A stretch of DNA of 64,000 bases. It comes from Musa acuminata AAA Group. Taxonomy: Eukaryota > Streptophyta > Magnoliopsida > Zingiberales > Musaceae. Position 1 is the stretch's first letter. Each line of letters opens with the position of its first letter. The stretch covers positions 23,591,501-23,655,500 of the forward strand of contig NC_088355.1 of NCBI RefSeq assembly GCF_036884655.1, in the 5' to 3' direction. Of this stretch, positions 11,552 to 23,690 are shown in pieces. The translations under genes and the position numbers were made by a program. Under the pieces are notes generated by a model that saw nothing but the letters and a program-made list of their open reading frames with translations, had not been told where the DNA came from and did no database searches.

Positions 11552-12634
11552 ATGGCTCCTAAGAGATTATTAAGAACCAAAGAGAAAAGGGTGGAAGGAG
11601 ATTCCTATGACTAAATCCTCTTTAAATCTAATGAAGTAGCCCTTATGTATCCAAATTTCGAAACAAAAACAATACATAAGGGCAAATATGTTGATCTAGA
11701 TGAACTTGGAAACCTAGAACCCATTAGATGGTTTGTAAATTTAGATGTCTTATCTATCCTATAAATCGATGAATCGATTTATCCTAGGTTGGTTAGGTTA
11801 TTTTACATAAACTTAAGTGTGGACAATGATAGCTTAACTACCTACCTCTTAGGAACACAAATTCGAATATTTGATAGCACTATATATGAGTTAATTGGAA
11901 TTGTCGAAAAGGATAGGGTTGTTATTTTAGAAGTAAATGGGATATCAATGCAATCGGAGCAACTGACTCCGAAGCCTTAGAAACTATTTTTGCAAATCCG
12001 AACCTAGGCATAATTCCCAAAAGTTATGAGCACATATTGCCCTTTAACTCTAAATTTCTTCATCACATCATGATAAGCATCCTACTTCCTAAATAATTTC
12101 ATTATGATAAGATTAGTCAAATAGAGTTAAGTACTATGTATTGGATTATGACCGGCCAAAATAATTATTTTGGATACTTAATCTGGCAACATATGCGGGA
12201 CATAATAGCTAAAGACTCAATCTTACCGTATGGGAGGTTAGTCACTCGATTAATGCTTGCCTATAATATTTGTGTCTCACCCGATGAAGAAATAATCCAG
12301 GTCGATCGATTTAACACTATCAACAGAAACCTACTCAAGAAGGACTGATCCAATTCCCCCACCAGTAGAACACCTTGAAACACCCATTTTTAAGGGAAAT
12401 AATTCTCCTCCTCCTAGTCCCTTTGGTGCAGCACCTTCAGAACCAGCTCCTACTTCATCTTCTGAAGATCCCATCATGGTAGAATTAAATCAAATCAAAT
12501 CACAACAAGAGCAACTCAAATCACAATAAGAGCAAATCCAATTACAATAAGTTGAAATTTTGAGAGAACTACGACAGATGAACCAGAAGATAAATGCCAT
12601 GTATAGGAACTCTAGAATTCCTCCTAAGGAATAA
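11552..12634 (+). pseudogene. Element C env-like third ORF (SIRE type), degraded
   Basis: The frame starts ATGGCTCCTAAGAG and, read through many stops, resembles the plant transposon protein found after pol in SIRE/Maximus elements. Longest open pieces are 11789-11980 (YPRLVRLFYINLSVDN region) and 12136-12348. The 3' part (about 12355-12634) encodes a Pro/Ser-rich stretch, then a Gln/Leu-rich coiled coil (ELNQIKSQQEQLKSQ) and ends at TAA 12632-12634. These proteins are called env-like because of position, not proven entry function. The number of stops makes this a pseudogene. Confidence 0.7.
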
Positions 12635-13502
12635 TCGTTGTGTTAAACCTTTCTTATTATTGTAAACCTCTATGCTACCTTGATATGCGTTTGACATTAT
12701 CCTAGTATATGATGTTGGATGTTTCTTTCCGAAATTTTATCAACATTTTGATGGTACCTTCATGTTATTTTGGATAATTTGATGTCTTCCTTGAATGATC
12801 GATCTTAATGCCAAGTTAAAGCTATGTCAATTTTGACATCTCTTTTTCAAGATTTTTTTTCTTATGGGATATTTTATGAATGGCTTTAATGATCATGAGT
12901 TTTATGCTTGAAAACTCATCTCCTTTTTGTTGATGACAAAGGGGGAGAAGAATGTGCAAAAGATTGATGACTTGTGCAAATATGAAATTAGCATGACTTA
13001 TATGTATTGTATTGCAATAGCTTATATGCTGTATAATGCAATGAAAAATATCTTATATGTGTTATATTCCTTAAAAGAATCATAAAACTTTTTTGAGCAT
13101 ATCACATATGAAAGTTTTTTGATTGGTTGTTGTTTCTTATTTATTTATATATATATATATATATATGATAAGCAATCATCTCATGATCATATGAAATCAT
13201 GCCTTGCATTTATATCATGAGATCCATGTTGAAATTTTAAATTATTATTATTTCTTGTCGAAATGATAATTGTCTTTTATCATTCGGCTTAAAAATAATT
13301 TTGATACCTTGAAATTATGAGAAATACGAAGTTTCATATTTGCTCATGCTTATTAAGAATAACGATAAGTTCAACAGATAGAACTTATCGGTTTAGGGTT
13401 GAATTCAAAGAGATTGAATTCAAGTGTTTTTATCTTCTCATAATATGGCATATAGATAGGGGAAGTTATGATTAACTCCGTCATCAATTGATTGTCATCA
13501 TC
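12635..13502 (+). other. Element C 3' untranslated internal region
   Basis: AT-rich sequence between the env-like ORF and the polypurine tract. It holds a (TA)n microsatellite at 13146-13166 and no coding frame or domain that I recognise. Confidence 0.7.
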
Positions 13503-13515
13503 AAAAAGGGGGAGA
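13503..13515 (+). promoter_or_regulatory. Polypurine tract of element C
   Basis: AAAAAGGGGGAGA lies directly before the 3' LTR start at 13517, the normal place for the plus-strand DNA primer of an LTR retrotransposon. Confidence 0.9.
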
Positions 13516-13516
13516 T

Positions 13517-14790
13517 TGTTGAATCTCGGATTTTGATGATAAAGTCAATTGATGGGTTAATTGATCTAATCTATATTATTGAGTTAAGTGTGCAGGATTA
13601 ACTATGATAGCTTGAAGATATAAGCAAGTTTACCGGAGTCAAGTTCGATGGGTGTTCGAGAGTCCGCCGAAAGTCCGAAGAATCATCGGAAGTGCTACTA
13701 GAACCAACCGAGAAAGAATCAGGGACTTACCGAAGTTTTCGGAAGTCCACCGGAAAGATCATTGGAGGTTCGTGGAGATCACTAAGAAGGTTCGGATACT
13801 TGCCAAAGACTTGTTGAACTCGCCACAAGACCAGGAGCCTACTAGGAATCCGCTGGAAGAAATCTGAGGGTGTATCGGAAGTCCACCGGAAGTTTACCGG
13901 AAAGTTCATCGGAAGGAAACTCGACGTTGCTTGTTAAAAATTTGCTTAGGGCCATGTCTTAATTTCGTAGTTTGCATATAATTTGGGTTAGGATTAAGGG
14001 TTAATCCTATAACCCGGTTAGGGACCAACTGGGCCCGAGTTTGGACTGGTTTGGGCCAAGTTTGGAGCCCAACCAGTGAGTTGGAATAGTCCAGGCGGTG
14101 GCACTGCCCAGAACCCGAGAGGTCCGGCGGTGGCACCGCTAGTACACTGTCAATGTCAGACACTAACAGGAGGTGGCACCACCAGCACCGGGAAACCCAA
14201 AAGTAATTCAAATTTGGAGCCCAAATTTGAATCCTCTTGGGGCCTATAAATACCCCTCAATTCTCAGCAGAGATTACACATTTTTGAGAAGTTAGAAAGT
14301 GAGAAAAAACTCTAGTAAAGTCTTGTTTTCAATAGCTTAAGTGTTCACCTCCCTCTTTCTCTTTGAAAAAAATATGTAAGAGTGTGAATCACTTGTAAGA
14401 AGGTTGTAAGAGGGGTATTTGGTCCTTCCCCTTCAAAGTGATTTGTTAGTGGAAGTTGGGAGCCTCATCGAATAAGGCTTTGAAAGTGGATGTAAGTCAT
14501 TTAACCGAACCACTATACATCGTGGTGTTCCTTGAATATATGAGTGTTTAATTTTCTAAACTATTTCTCTACTTAGTTGTAAATCGTTCGGTTTTCATCT
14601 CCGTACTCTTGACTACCTTTACTCAAGCTATTTTAGCTAAGTCATCCTTCGTCGAATTGAAATCTCTACACATTTATGAAATCGATTTCAAACTTACGAG
14701 TTTTTAATCCACTACACTAATTCACACCCGACGAACATTCCTAATAAGAACTCTTGACCCCCCTCTCTTAGTGCTGCTCCGATCCTAATA
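13517..14790 (+). repeat. Element C 3' LTR (1,274 bp)
   Basis: Matches 5484-6747 throughout, with substitutions such as C-to-T changes and a different end. The terminal CCTAACA is CCTAATA here. Around 14727-14760 the C run of the 5' LTR is replaced by a short insertion that resembles the LTR/flank junction just downstream. The target duplication AGAAC follows at 14791-14795. TATA-like CTATAAATACCC is at about 14254-14265; the mini-hairpin cluster is at 14090-14180. Confidence 0.9.
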
Positions 14791-15304
14791 AGAACTTCCG
14801 ACGAACGTTCGAACTTCCAACGAACTCTCGAACTCCAAAGTTGCGTCTTTGACTCCGGGACTTCATTTTGCTTCATGCCTTGCTATCGTAGTTAATCCTG
14901 CACATGTAAAACACACTTCTATCTAGACAATTGATACTAAGCATTAATTAAGTTGTTCGGCATGTCATTGGTCCCTCGACGCTTCGTCCGATTCTTCGAC
15001 GTATCGTCCTCTCTTGCGGTGTATTGCCTAATCGGCTAGTTGACTCCGCAACTCTGATATCCTTGATGCAATATCCGCTCTTCTTGGCCCGATGCCCGAA
15101 TCCATAGCCCGAAGCCTTCTGTCGATACGTCGACCGTTCCTCCAGCCCGACATCCAATCTTCTGACATGTTTTCCTCCAACACAACATGATTTTTCCTAC
15201 TTTAATTATCTCATCCTGATTAAACCATCCTACATCACTCAAAACGTAGATTAAAACATAAACACATATTGATTGGTTTCATCATCAAAATTCGAGATTC
15301 AATA

Positions 15305-16000
15305 AGCTTGGGGTGGTATTTTACCTTTTCCTTATTGATAAACATTCTGATTGGCTTGATTTTTATTAGTTTTGTTCTTCCCACAAGTGGTTACCATCAA
15401 TGCACTCTCACCCAGTTCCATCACTAGCCTCTCTTCTTCTTGAATACACATGGTCATTAATTCATTGATTGACCATTTGTCCTTATGTGTATGGTATGAA
15501 ATCTTAAAAGACCTATATTAATGTGGAAGGGTGTTCAGAATATAGTGCACTATGAAAGATTATGATATATTAACCTCGAGTTTCTTAAGTTGAGTCATAA
15601 TATCTCGCATTTGCATTATATACTCATACACACCCTTTATGTTGGTGAGTCTAAGGGATGAAAATTTCATTATTAGGGTACTTGTTAGTGCCTTTTCCGA
15701 AGTGATGAATTGCTCATCGATAGCTTGTAGCAAGTCTCAGGCTTTTTCATGCTGGTCAACAGAACCACGTATGCTAGTAGTTATCTTAGTTTTGATAAAC
15801 ATCACGCTGAGCAGATTGGATCACTCTCATCGCTCATATAACACGATCTCAGTTAGAGTGCTGGTATTAGTGATCATATGTGGTTCATTTTTCCTAATAG
15901 CATAATCAATATTCATCCACCATAAATGGAGGAGAACCCTTTCCTTCCATATCTTATAGTTATCACCCCTAAGTTCAGGAATGTCACATCGAATATCAGA
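15305..16000 (-). pseudogene. Decayed copia gag (UBN2-type) fragment
   Basis: Read on the minus strand with several stops and frameshifts, this stretch matches the classic copia gag domain: the MRDIMTQLKKLE region (about 15575-15620) and WSINELMTMCIQEEERL region (about 15425-15480). The start, near 16000-15900, resembles the usual gag opening followed by W..D...A. Element A's LTR is inserted in its downstream part. No LTR or primer site was recognised, so only a fragment is called. Confidence 0.7.
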
Positions 16001-17640
16001 GAAATTAACAAAAACTATATAAAATTAAACATGTTTATGTCAAAATTTGAAGTTTAATAGTTAAAATTACATGTTTTAGAAATATGTCAAAAAATATGAA
16101 TTTCATGACAAAAAAATTACCTATAGGCTAAATTATTAATTCAAATAGATTCAAATCGTCTTTATGATAAAACTATTAAATTATATTCCAATTCATAATC
16201 TCTATGGGTAAATTATAAAAATAATTTGATATTTTATCCTGATTAATTATATTAAATATAATAAAAGATCCTATGAGATAATAATTATTATATTAAATAT
16301 AATCAGTCATGTTTAATTACTTATATGATCCTTATTTTAACTTTATATATAATTTTAATTAATTAAAAATATTATGACTAATTTCTAATTAATTAAGATT
16401 ATATGGATCATTAAACATTTTGGACATATAAAATGGACTCATAAGCATAAATCAATATAACCAAATATGCATACATAATAGGAGCATTTTACTAACTCCA
16501 AATATTTAAAAGTTATATTTTTATGATTTTCAACATGAAATATATCAAGAAGTTTAAAAAAGAAACCAAAATAAAGCCATATTTATGGTATAAAAAATGA
16601 AAACTCTTTTATATCAAGGTAGAGGTCAAAGGTCTCTACTTGCCAAATATTAGATATTTTTGATACCAAAATATGTTTCTAAATCATTATAATAGAAACA
16701 TAATAAAACTAATATGAAAACGAAATAGCGTACCTCCAATCATTGTTATCAAGAATTTCAATAATAGTTTCTTTTTGAACTTTGACATTTCTTATAACTA
16801 TCACTTTAGATGGTGTATGAAATCCTTTAGACTTCAAAGAGATTTTGAGCCCATGGACCAAAATTCTCGTTTATATAGATGTTGTCCCATCAAGAACATT
16901 TATTATCATTAACTCATAACGTTCAAGAATTAATTCAAATTTATAACGTTTGAACCATAATGAAGAATTTTAATGATATTAAATAAAATATTTAATAATA
17001 AATATCGAAATATTTAAATCATAATGAATAATAAAATTAATTATAATGAATGATGAACTTAATGAAAATGGTTACATTATTATTAAATAAAATATTTAAT
17101 AATAATGATTAAAGTTAAATCATATTATATAAAAAATCACACACTAAATAAAATTAATCTATAAGTTTAAATAAACTACTGCGCCTTTTCAAATGTATGA
17201 CGCTTTTTTTCGTAATATCAATTTGTCTCTCAAACTATAAATTTGACTCCTTTCCACATAAAAGAGACAGCGAAGAACTTGTATATGGGTATATTTCTCT
17301 AAAAAAGGAGAAAAGTCATGATGTTTCGTGAGAAAAAAAAAAGAAAAAAAAAATATTTAAGTTCACCAAATATAAAATATATGGATATATTATAAATATT
17401 TTTTTCTAAAATGAAAGTCAATAAGGTGACAAAAAAACAATTTGGGATTTTCTTTTCTTTCATCCTTATGATAAATTTTTTTTTTAAAAGAAATCTATTG
17501 AGAGTTCGATTTCCTTTTCTTTTTTATTGCAATCCATCGATCCAGAATGGAATGCATAACTAAGTTTGTGATGTTTCCATCATGCAAAACCCGTTTTCAT
17601 TCTCTTTTTGTGCTCACACTTATGTTTGTGTTTGGATCTC
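16001..17640. other. AT-rich intergenic region
   Basis: Very AT-rich, with AAATAAAATATTTAATAATAA-type internal repeats at about 16980-17110. I see no coding frame, RNA gene or complete element. Part of it may be the decayed LTR or leader of the copia fragment at 15305-16000, but neither termini nor a primer site could be recognised. Confidence 0.5.
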
Positions 17641-17644
17641 AATT

Positions 17645-17866
17645 AAACCCTAACCTTTACCCCAATTCAAATGCTGAATGGCTCGTCCGGAAGCCCATTC
17701 CTCACCTGACCCGACTCATGAACCATTTCGGATCCTACTAGAATCCGATCCGTTAAGTGCTGACATCAACATACCCGATTCGTCTATATATATATAGTTA
17801 TCCCTCGATCCCTCGCTCCCGTTTTATCGCTCGGCCGCCGCCCATTAAACCCTAACTCCTGGGCCC
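17645..17866 (+). promoter_or_regulatory. Core promoter of the RSZ splicing-factor gene
   Basis: A TATA run TATATATATA lies at about 17785-17796. Telo-box AAACCCTAA occurs twice (17645-17653, 17847-17855), and the second is followed by a site II-like TGGGCC (17860-17865). In plants a telo-box near site II elements is typical of highly expressed housekeeping and translation/RNA-processing genes. Transcription would begin near 17820, which puts the second telo-box in the 5' leader. This is motif inference only. Confidence 0.55.
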
Positions 17867-20800
17867 TCCCTGCGATAGATTCTGCCTGCAACCCGTCGAG
17901 GTAATCCGAGTGCTCTTTCCATCTCTTTCCCTACTCGCCTTTGTTTTTTCTTCCACCGCGTTCTCTTGGCATGGATTTGGAAGGCGTAGCGTTACTGTTG
18001 CCGTCTTTCCGTTCGTTTTGGTTTTTTTCTACCTGTTATCGTGGTTATGTTGTTGTTTCTTTCGAACTGTGGTGTTGGGATTCCTCGTCCAGATGAAGTA
18101 GGGAAAAAAGAGAAAGGGTGTCAGGAAAGGGATTTCTTGGGGGTTATGGGTAGTTATTGCTGCATACTTTTGTTCTTATTTGGTGATTATATTGTGATTT
18201 AGTCTTCATGCGATAAGTGGGATCTTTCATGTAATGTAAAGAAGATTTTTTGGCGGGTTTTTTTATTGTTGTTTGAAGCGTTTGTTTGAATCTCCAAAAA
18301 GTTGAACACTACAAATTATAACTATTTTTTATGAATGAATCGTTGGAAAGAAAGGGCTGAACATTGAGCTGTATATCTTGTTGCAAGACTTCAACTTTGT
18401 TTGCCTCTGTTCATCACGGGCCTATTTTATTCTCCTGATTTCTGCTTGAAAAAATGTACATTTGTGAATCGTTTAAACACCCCTAGACTGTTTTGACATC
18501 TTTGAATTATAGGACATGCTTCATTTGTGTTAGAATAAAAAATTGAAGTGTTTACACTGCTAAGAGAATATTGATTGGGCAAATTATAACAGAATATGGT
18601 CTTGGAGGCACATGCGTTCTCCAATTTAAGATACTATCACTAGATCTTTTGAGGATGCAGGATGTATGTCCTTTCTTATGCTTTTAAGGTATTGATACCT
18701 GAAGTGGTTTCACTTTTAGAGGTATAGTGTCAAACAGGTGGTAAGCAGATATGGTCTATACTTCTGCTCGGTGCTTATTGATGTTTAATTGTTTTGTTGG
18801 GATAGCTTATCTTAGGTTTTACAAGGATTATGTTAGTTGATGAATACTTTAGTAAATGATTGCTGAGTTCTACTGGGATTAATATTCTGGATATTTGTAA
18901 GTTTTAATAAAACTAACAAGCTTTAATGTATAACTTGTGTTTATTCTAACAAAATCCCCTTGATTAACTATCCTCCAACAACCATGGAAGAGATGTTGAT
19001 GTCTTGCTATTGTTATTTTTTAACAACGTTTGACAGAAAAACACTGCCTTTTAGTTAAAATTCTTGAATATAAATGAGGATTTGGCTAGACATGCTTCAT
19101 TTGATTTGTGTATGTGTTTAGCATCATAACACTTTACATTAAAGATTACCTACCCTTCTATTTTCCTTTGTTCTTTCAGAATCTCCATGTTCATTTTATT
19201 GCCTGTGAGTCTTGTTTTCTGTCTCTCTTTCCCTGTCCTCATTCTCTAGTTCCATGTGTTTGTCTTCCTTATTTGTTTGGTATTTTGTACATAAACTAAA
19301 AGTAGCATTTACATATTTCAAACTTTATTTTAAAAATCAGGTTCAGGTACATATCTTGATTTAGTTTTGTATGGGGTTATCACTCTTTTTAAATTCCTTT
19401 TAACAATTTTATCACATTTTATCTCATCCAACCATTATTGTCTGTGTTATCAAAACATTTTATTACAATTTCTTTCATATATCACTGTGTTATTGACCTA
19501 TAAATGAAAAACTGGTCATTCTTTAGAATCTGTAATTTTCTCTTTTTTTATTCCTTAACTTGTTAATCGCCTAGCTACTTTTTATCTTATACATTCTCTT
19601 CTATTTTTTTTTGGATTAGGTGAACAATTATTTCACGAAATGTCTCGAGTTTATGTTGGGAACTTGGATTCACGAGTGACTGAAAGAGATCTAGAAGATG
19701 AATTTCGAGCATTTGGTGTACTTCGAAGGTAGACTATCCGATGAGATGTATAGTGTTCTTGTATGTCAGTAATTTTTTGTAAGTTATATCTTAACTTTTA
19801 TAGCCTGGTGTCTGTGATCTCTGATTGTTTAATTGTTCTTATCAATATACTTTTATTGGTACCTCTTTTAACAAAATAATTGCTTTTCTGAACTTGAGTC
19901 GCTTGTATGTCTTGTTATCTCCTTGTTGTTTAGACATCAATTTTTTTTAAATTTCATTTTTGATTTCTTGAGAATCTATGTATTGACCGGCTTCAGGGTA
20001 GATAGTGAGAGGTTCATTGTTTCTCTATATGCAATCTCATATTAGGAAAGACAATCAGCACTAGTTTATGTATGAAACCAAAAATTTGTGAGCAAACAAT
20101 GCAAGAAAATGAAACAAACAGGACACTGACTAATCAGAATCAATTGTACCTGTCATGATTTTGCTGTTAATGAACTGATGCCAGTTCAACCCGTTCAAAA
20201 AAAAAATTCTGAAGGTTGATATTTACAATTGAAGATTGATTCCAGTTGTCGACAGACTTTTCATGCTCTATGCACTTAATGTATATTGTGTATTAAAAGA
20301 TGTCTGTTGCATATATCTGAGTTCTTTTTTTTACTACGATTGTAGTTCATTTATGTAGTTCAGTACTTTGTCTCAACTTTAATTTTTTGATCTCCTTTTG
20401 TAATTTAAATTGAATGCTTGCACTTCTTTTGTCTTAGTCTCATGGACCATGTGGATAATCTTTATAAATTGTGCTGTCGAGCTTATGAAAAGATGTGAAG
20501 CCTATATTTTTCAATGATGAATGCATGACCTTTTATCATTGTGTTTTGCTTGGTCCAAAATGTGGCATGATATGATATTCTGAACTACATTATTTGAGCA
20601 TGTGCAGTGTTTGGGTTGCTCGAAGGCCTCCTGGTTATGGATTTGTTGAATTTGATGACCGGCGAGATGCCTTAGATGCCATTCGAGATTTAGATGGTAC
20701 AGATGTTTGTGCAATTTTTAATTATTGTATGTAGTTATGCATTTATTGCTTCTCGAATGAAAATAGATTGATATTTTTAAATTGCATAGAGATGATTTAT

Positions 20801-23653
20801 ACCATGAATTTTGGGTTGGTTTATTTTGTTCTTTTGTATTTTACATAATGAGTGTTTGATTTAAATTTTTTCAGGTCTAAGATATCTGACCCTATAGGTA
20901 AGCATGTTAGATTATATTAGGCCGTTGTATCGACGGGTTATAGTTAGCCTTGTATAGTCTGTGAGATGTCAATGAAAGGTGGTCATCTATAGTATTTGAA
21001 ACACCTGAATATCAAATCTTCTCCATCTTTAGCTTATGTCTTTTTTCCTCAACAATTTAGTGGATCTACATCCTCAGGCCGGGAAACAAAGTGTTAGAAG
21101 TCTTGCCATGTTTATGAAAATGTACCTTCACTAGCACATCTAAAGAAAACGTTGGGTGGCATTATGTTCAGCATTGAAATGGAATTGGAATCAAAATCAA
21201 AATCAAAATCCACTTCTTTTGAAATCAGATTATTAAATTCTTTGGCATCCTTGGTTTGCGTGCTTTGAGAGCGGAATAAAAAATAATTAGGTCCTTTGGC
21301 TTGTTTGATTTATTATTTCACAATCAACATCAAGATAAAATTGATTACGATAACTAATATAATGTATTACTGAAATAATTTCACTTATGGGCAAATTTTT
21401 TACTCGTTATAAATTTCTATTAATTTAATTTTATAAAAATGTTATTTTAATCCATATTATTTTATATCTTTTCATATATTATATTATTTATAATATTATA
21501 TGTTTTTAATTGTTAGTTTATTTATTTTTAATATTTAAATTTAGTATATCTGTTCTTGTTTTTATTTTAGTATTTATAACAGTTTACATATCTTGATAAT
21601 TATGTTACTTTTTACTATATTATTTTTGATTTGTAATAGTTTGAACATATTCAATTCTTGGAGAGGATGCAAGAGATAGGGAGGCTTAGTATCTCTAGGA
21701 GTTACTGCATATTTCTTATAGGCAGATCCATCAATGGTTTCAGAATGACCTCCACAGTGACAAAGACCTTAGGTGAGAGAGCTTGCACCAGTTCGGAGGT
21801 TTGCTTCCTAAGAATTTAGTGGTTGATGTATGAATTGCCTAGGAGCCTGGTGAAAGAGTCGGTCGTGTCACTAAGAGATAGGGTTGCACCAAGGAGAGGT
21901 TTGCAGCCACATATGGAATTTAGTGGTTGATGGAGAAGACAGCAGGGTAGCAGTGGATGCCCATTGAAAGAGAACCACTGTAGCTAGTCCACTAACTAGA
22001 GAAGAATAAGTGAGAAGCAGGTAAGCAGCTGAATCTGCACTTATAAAATATGGAGGCAAGAAAGAATAGAGAAGTAGAAAGTCATTGCTAATGTGTGCTA
22101 TCACTTGGAAATAAGACTGGTGGTTTGTTCCTGAGATTCTAGACCTCCAGTGTTGGTGGCGGCTTCTTCCCGCCACTGCATTAGCAAACAACAATGACCT
22201 GTCATGGTAGCCTGTTGTTTTTCGCCTAGTGACATGTGGTTGGCCATATGACAGCACGTAGACAATGCTGGGTTTGGGTTCATATTAAGTGCTGCATTTT
22301 TTCCCCCTTCACTCACCTTGGTTTTTGTAGTTGTAGCATCGACCTTGTTAATCATTCCAGGTTTAATGCCAATCAGTCGTTAGACCTCAGCATAGTGATG
22401 GGCAAGACATTCTCTGTCCCTATTTCATTGTCATAGGTTTATAATGACCAGGATCCTTTCTACCCTAGTTGCTTTTTAAACTGTTATTCATTCTACCTTT
22501 AATGTTCTCAAATGCAGCTTTCAGGGCAAGAGACGAGAGGTGATTTAGGGATATAGTTTTACATGTTCTTTTAATGTTGTGTATGGATAATTGATACATA
22601 TATCTGGAAGACATTACTAACATGAGAGAGCATATGATCGAAGTGGTACCGGAGTTTACTTCGGATAAGGGCTAGTTAGAACCATTTTTAGCTCTTGTTT
22701 TTGAAATTTGATCTTGTAACAGTCTTTTAGATGATCTAACGATTGACTGTTAGAACCATTCATGTGGTTCTTAATAACCACATGAATCGTGCATATCTTT
22801 TATAAGTATGCATAATCCATTTTTGTTATTTATTTTTGTTGCTATGGGCTAGTCTTTTTTCAGCTACATTTTTTCACTCACTTGAAAAAATATTTATGAG
22901 ATAATGGTTTAAGTATCTAGCTTTGAGCTGTCACCATGTTTGCTTTGTCTTAATAATCACATGGATGGTGAACATCTTCTAGAGTTAGGCAGAATCCCTT
23001 ATTTTTATGTATTTTCATCAATATGATCTTTTCCAGCTCTTTTTTTCAGCCACTTGAAAATTTTCTTAGGAGATAAAATGGTTTTATCATCTAGTATTTG
23101 AACTTTAGTTGTTTTGTATTTTTGAAATTGAAGGAGCAAGAACAATTTTCTGAATTTTTGAATATATCTTCATCTTTCCTTTTTAGAGAGTTATCTTACA
23201 TTCTTTTTTGCCACAACTACAAGTCTTATTTTACCTAGGTTCTAACTATATCTTGATTCTTTGTCATTCTTTGTAATAAAATTCTTTTTTGGCCTTTATC
23301 ATAGGGAAGCACGGGTGGCGTGTGGAGCTTTCTCATAATTCCAAGGGTGGCGGTGGTGGTCGTGGTGGATATGGACGAGGTGGTGGGGACATGAATTGTT
23401 ACGAATGTGGTGAACCTGGTCACTTTGCCCGAGAGTGTAGATTGCGGATTGGTCCAGGTGGCATGGGTAGTGGAAGGCGTCGAAGCCCTAGCCCACCTCG
23501 CTATCGGCGGAGCCCTAGCTATGGTCGTGGGTATGATTTTGCCTAATATTAATTAATTATTATCCTCTTTGCAACTTTTCCTTGGTTTAAGGGGGATGGA
23601 TAAGGACTGTCTAGGGCACCCTAACTATCAGGCATAATTTTGTTTGGGTACAA

Positions 23654-23690
<37 letters not shown>

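Larger units (their letters stand above)
5484..14790 (+). mobile_element. Element C: SIRE-like Ty1/copia retrotransposon, structurally complete but coding-dead
   Basis: The order is LTR (5484-6747), primer-binding site (6750-6761), gag, protease, integrase, RT, RNase H, a spacer with mini-hairpins, an env-like ORF (11552-12634), polypurine tract (13503-13515) and LTR (13517-14790). The 5-bp target duplication AGAAC is at 5479-5483 and 14791-14795, inside the element A LTR. Integrase before RT makes it Ty1/copia; a third ORF after pol fits the SIRE/Maximus lineage. Stops in gag, a frameshift before integrase and loss of the RT catalytic centre make it non-autonomous. The two LTRs show scattered substitutions and an indel, so it is not a very recent insertion. 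Confidence 0.92.
65..15304 (-). mobile_element. Element A 5' LTR, split into three pieces by two later insertions
   Basis: The LTR pieces are 65-1096, 5396-5483 and 14796-15304, about 1.63 kb in total. The minus-strand start at 15304 reads TATTGAATC, a decayed TG; the end at 65 reads CCTAACA and abuts the primer-binding site. The first gap holds a solo H LTR (TSD GGCAA at 1092-1096 and 5391-5395). The second holds copia element C (TSD AGAAC at 5479-5483 and 14791-14795). A minus-strand TATA-like TATAAATACC lies near 533-546. The LTR shares both ends and the GGCGGT hairpin cluster with element C and with the solo LTR at 35079-58913, so all three are one copia family. Confidence 0.85.

Noticed and set aside
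22101..22355. Short frames in RSZ intron 3 as a nested gene
   Set aside because: No domain, no splice-consistent extension and weak coding character.
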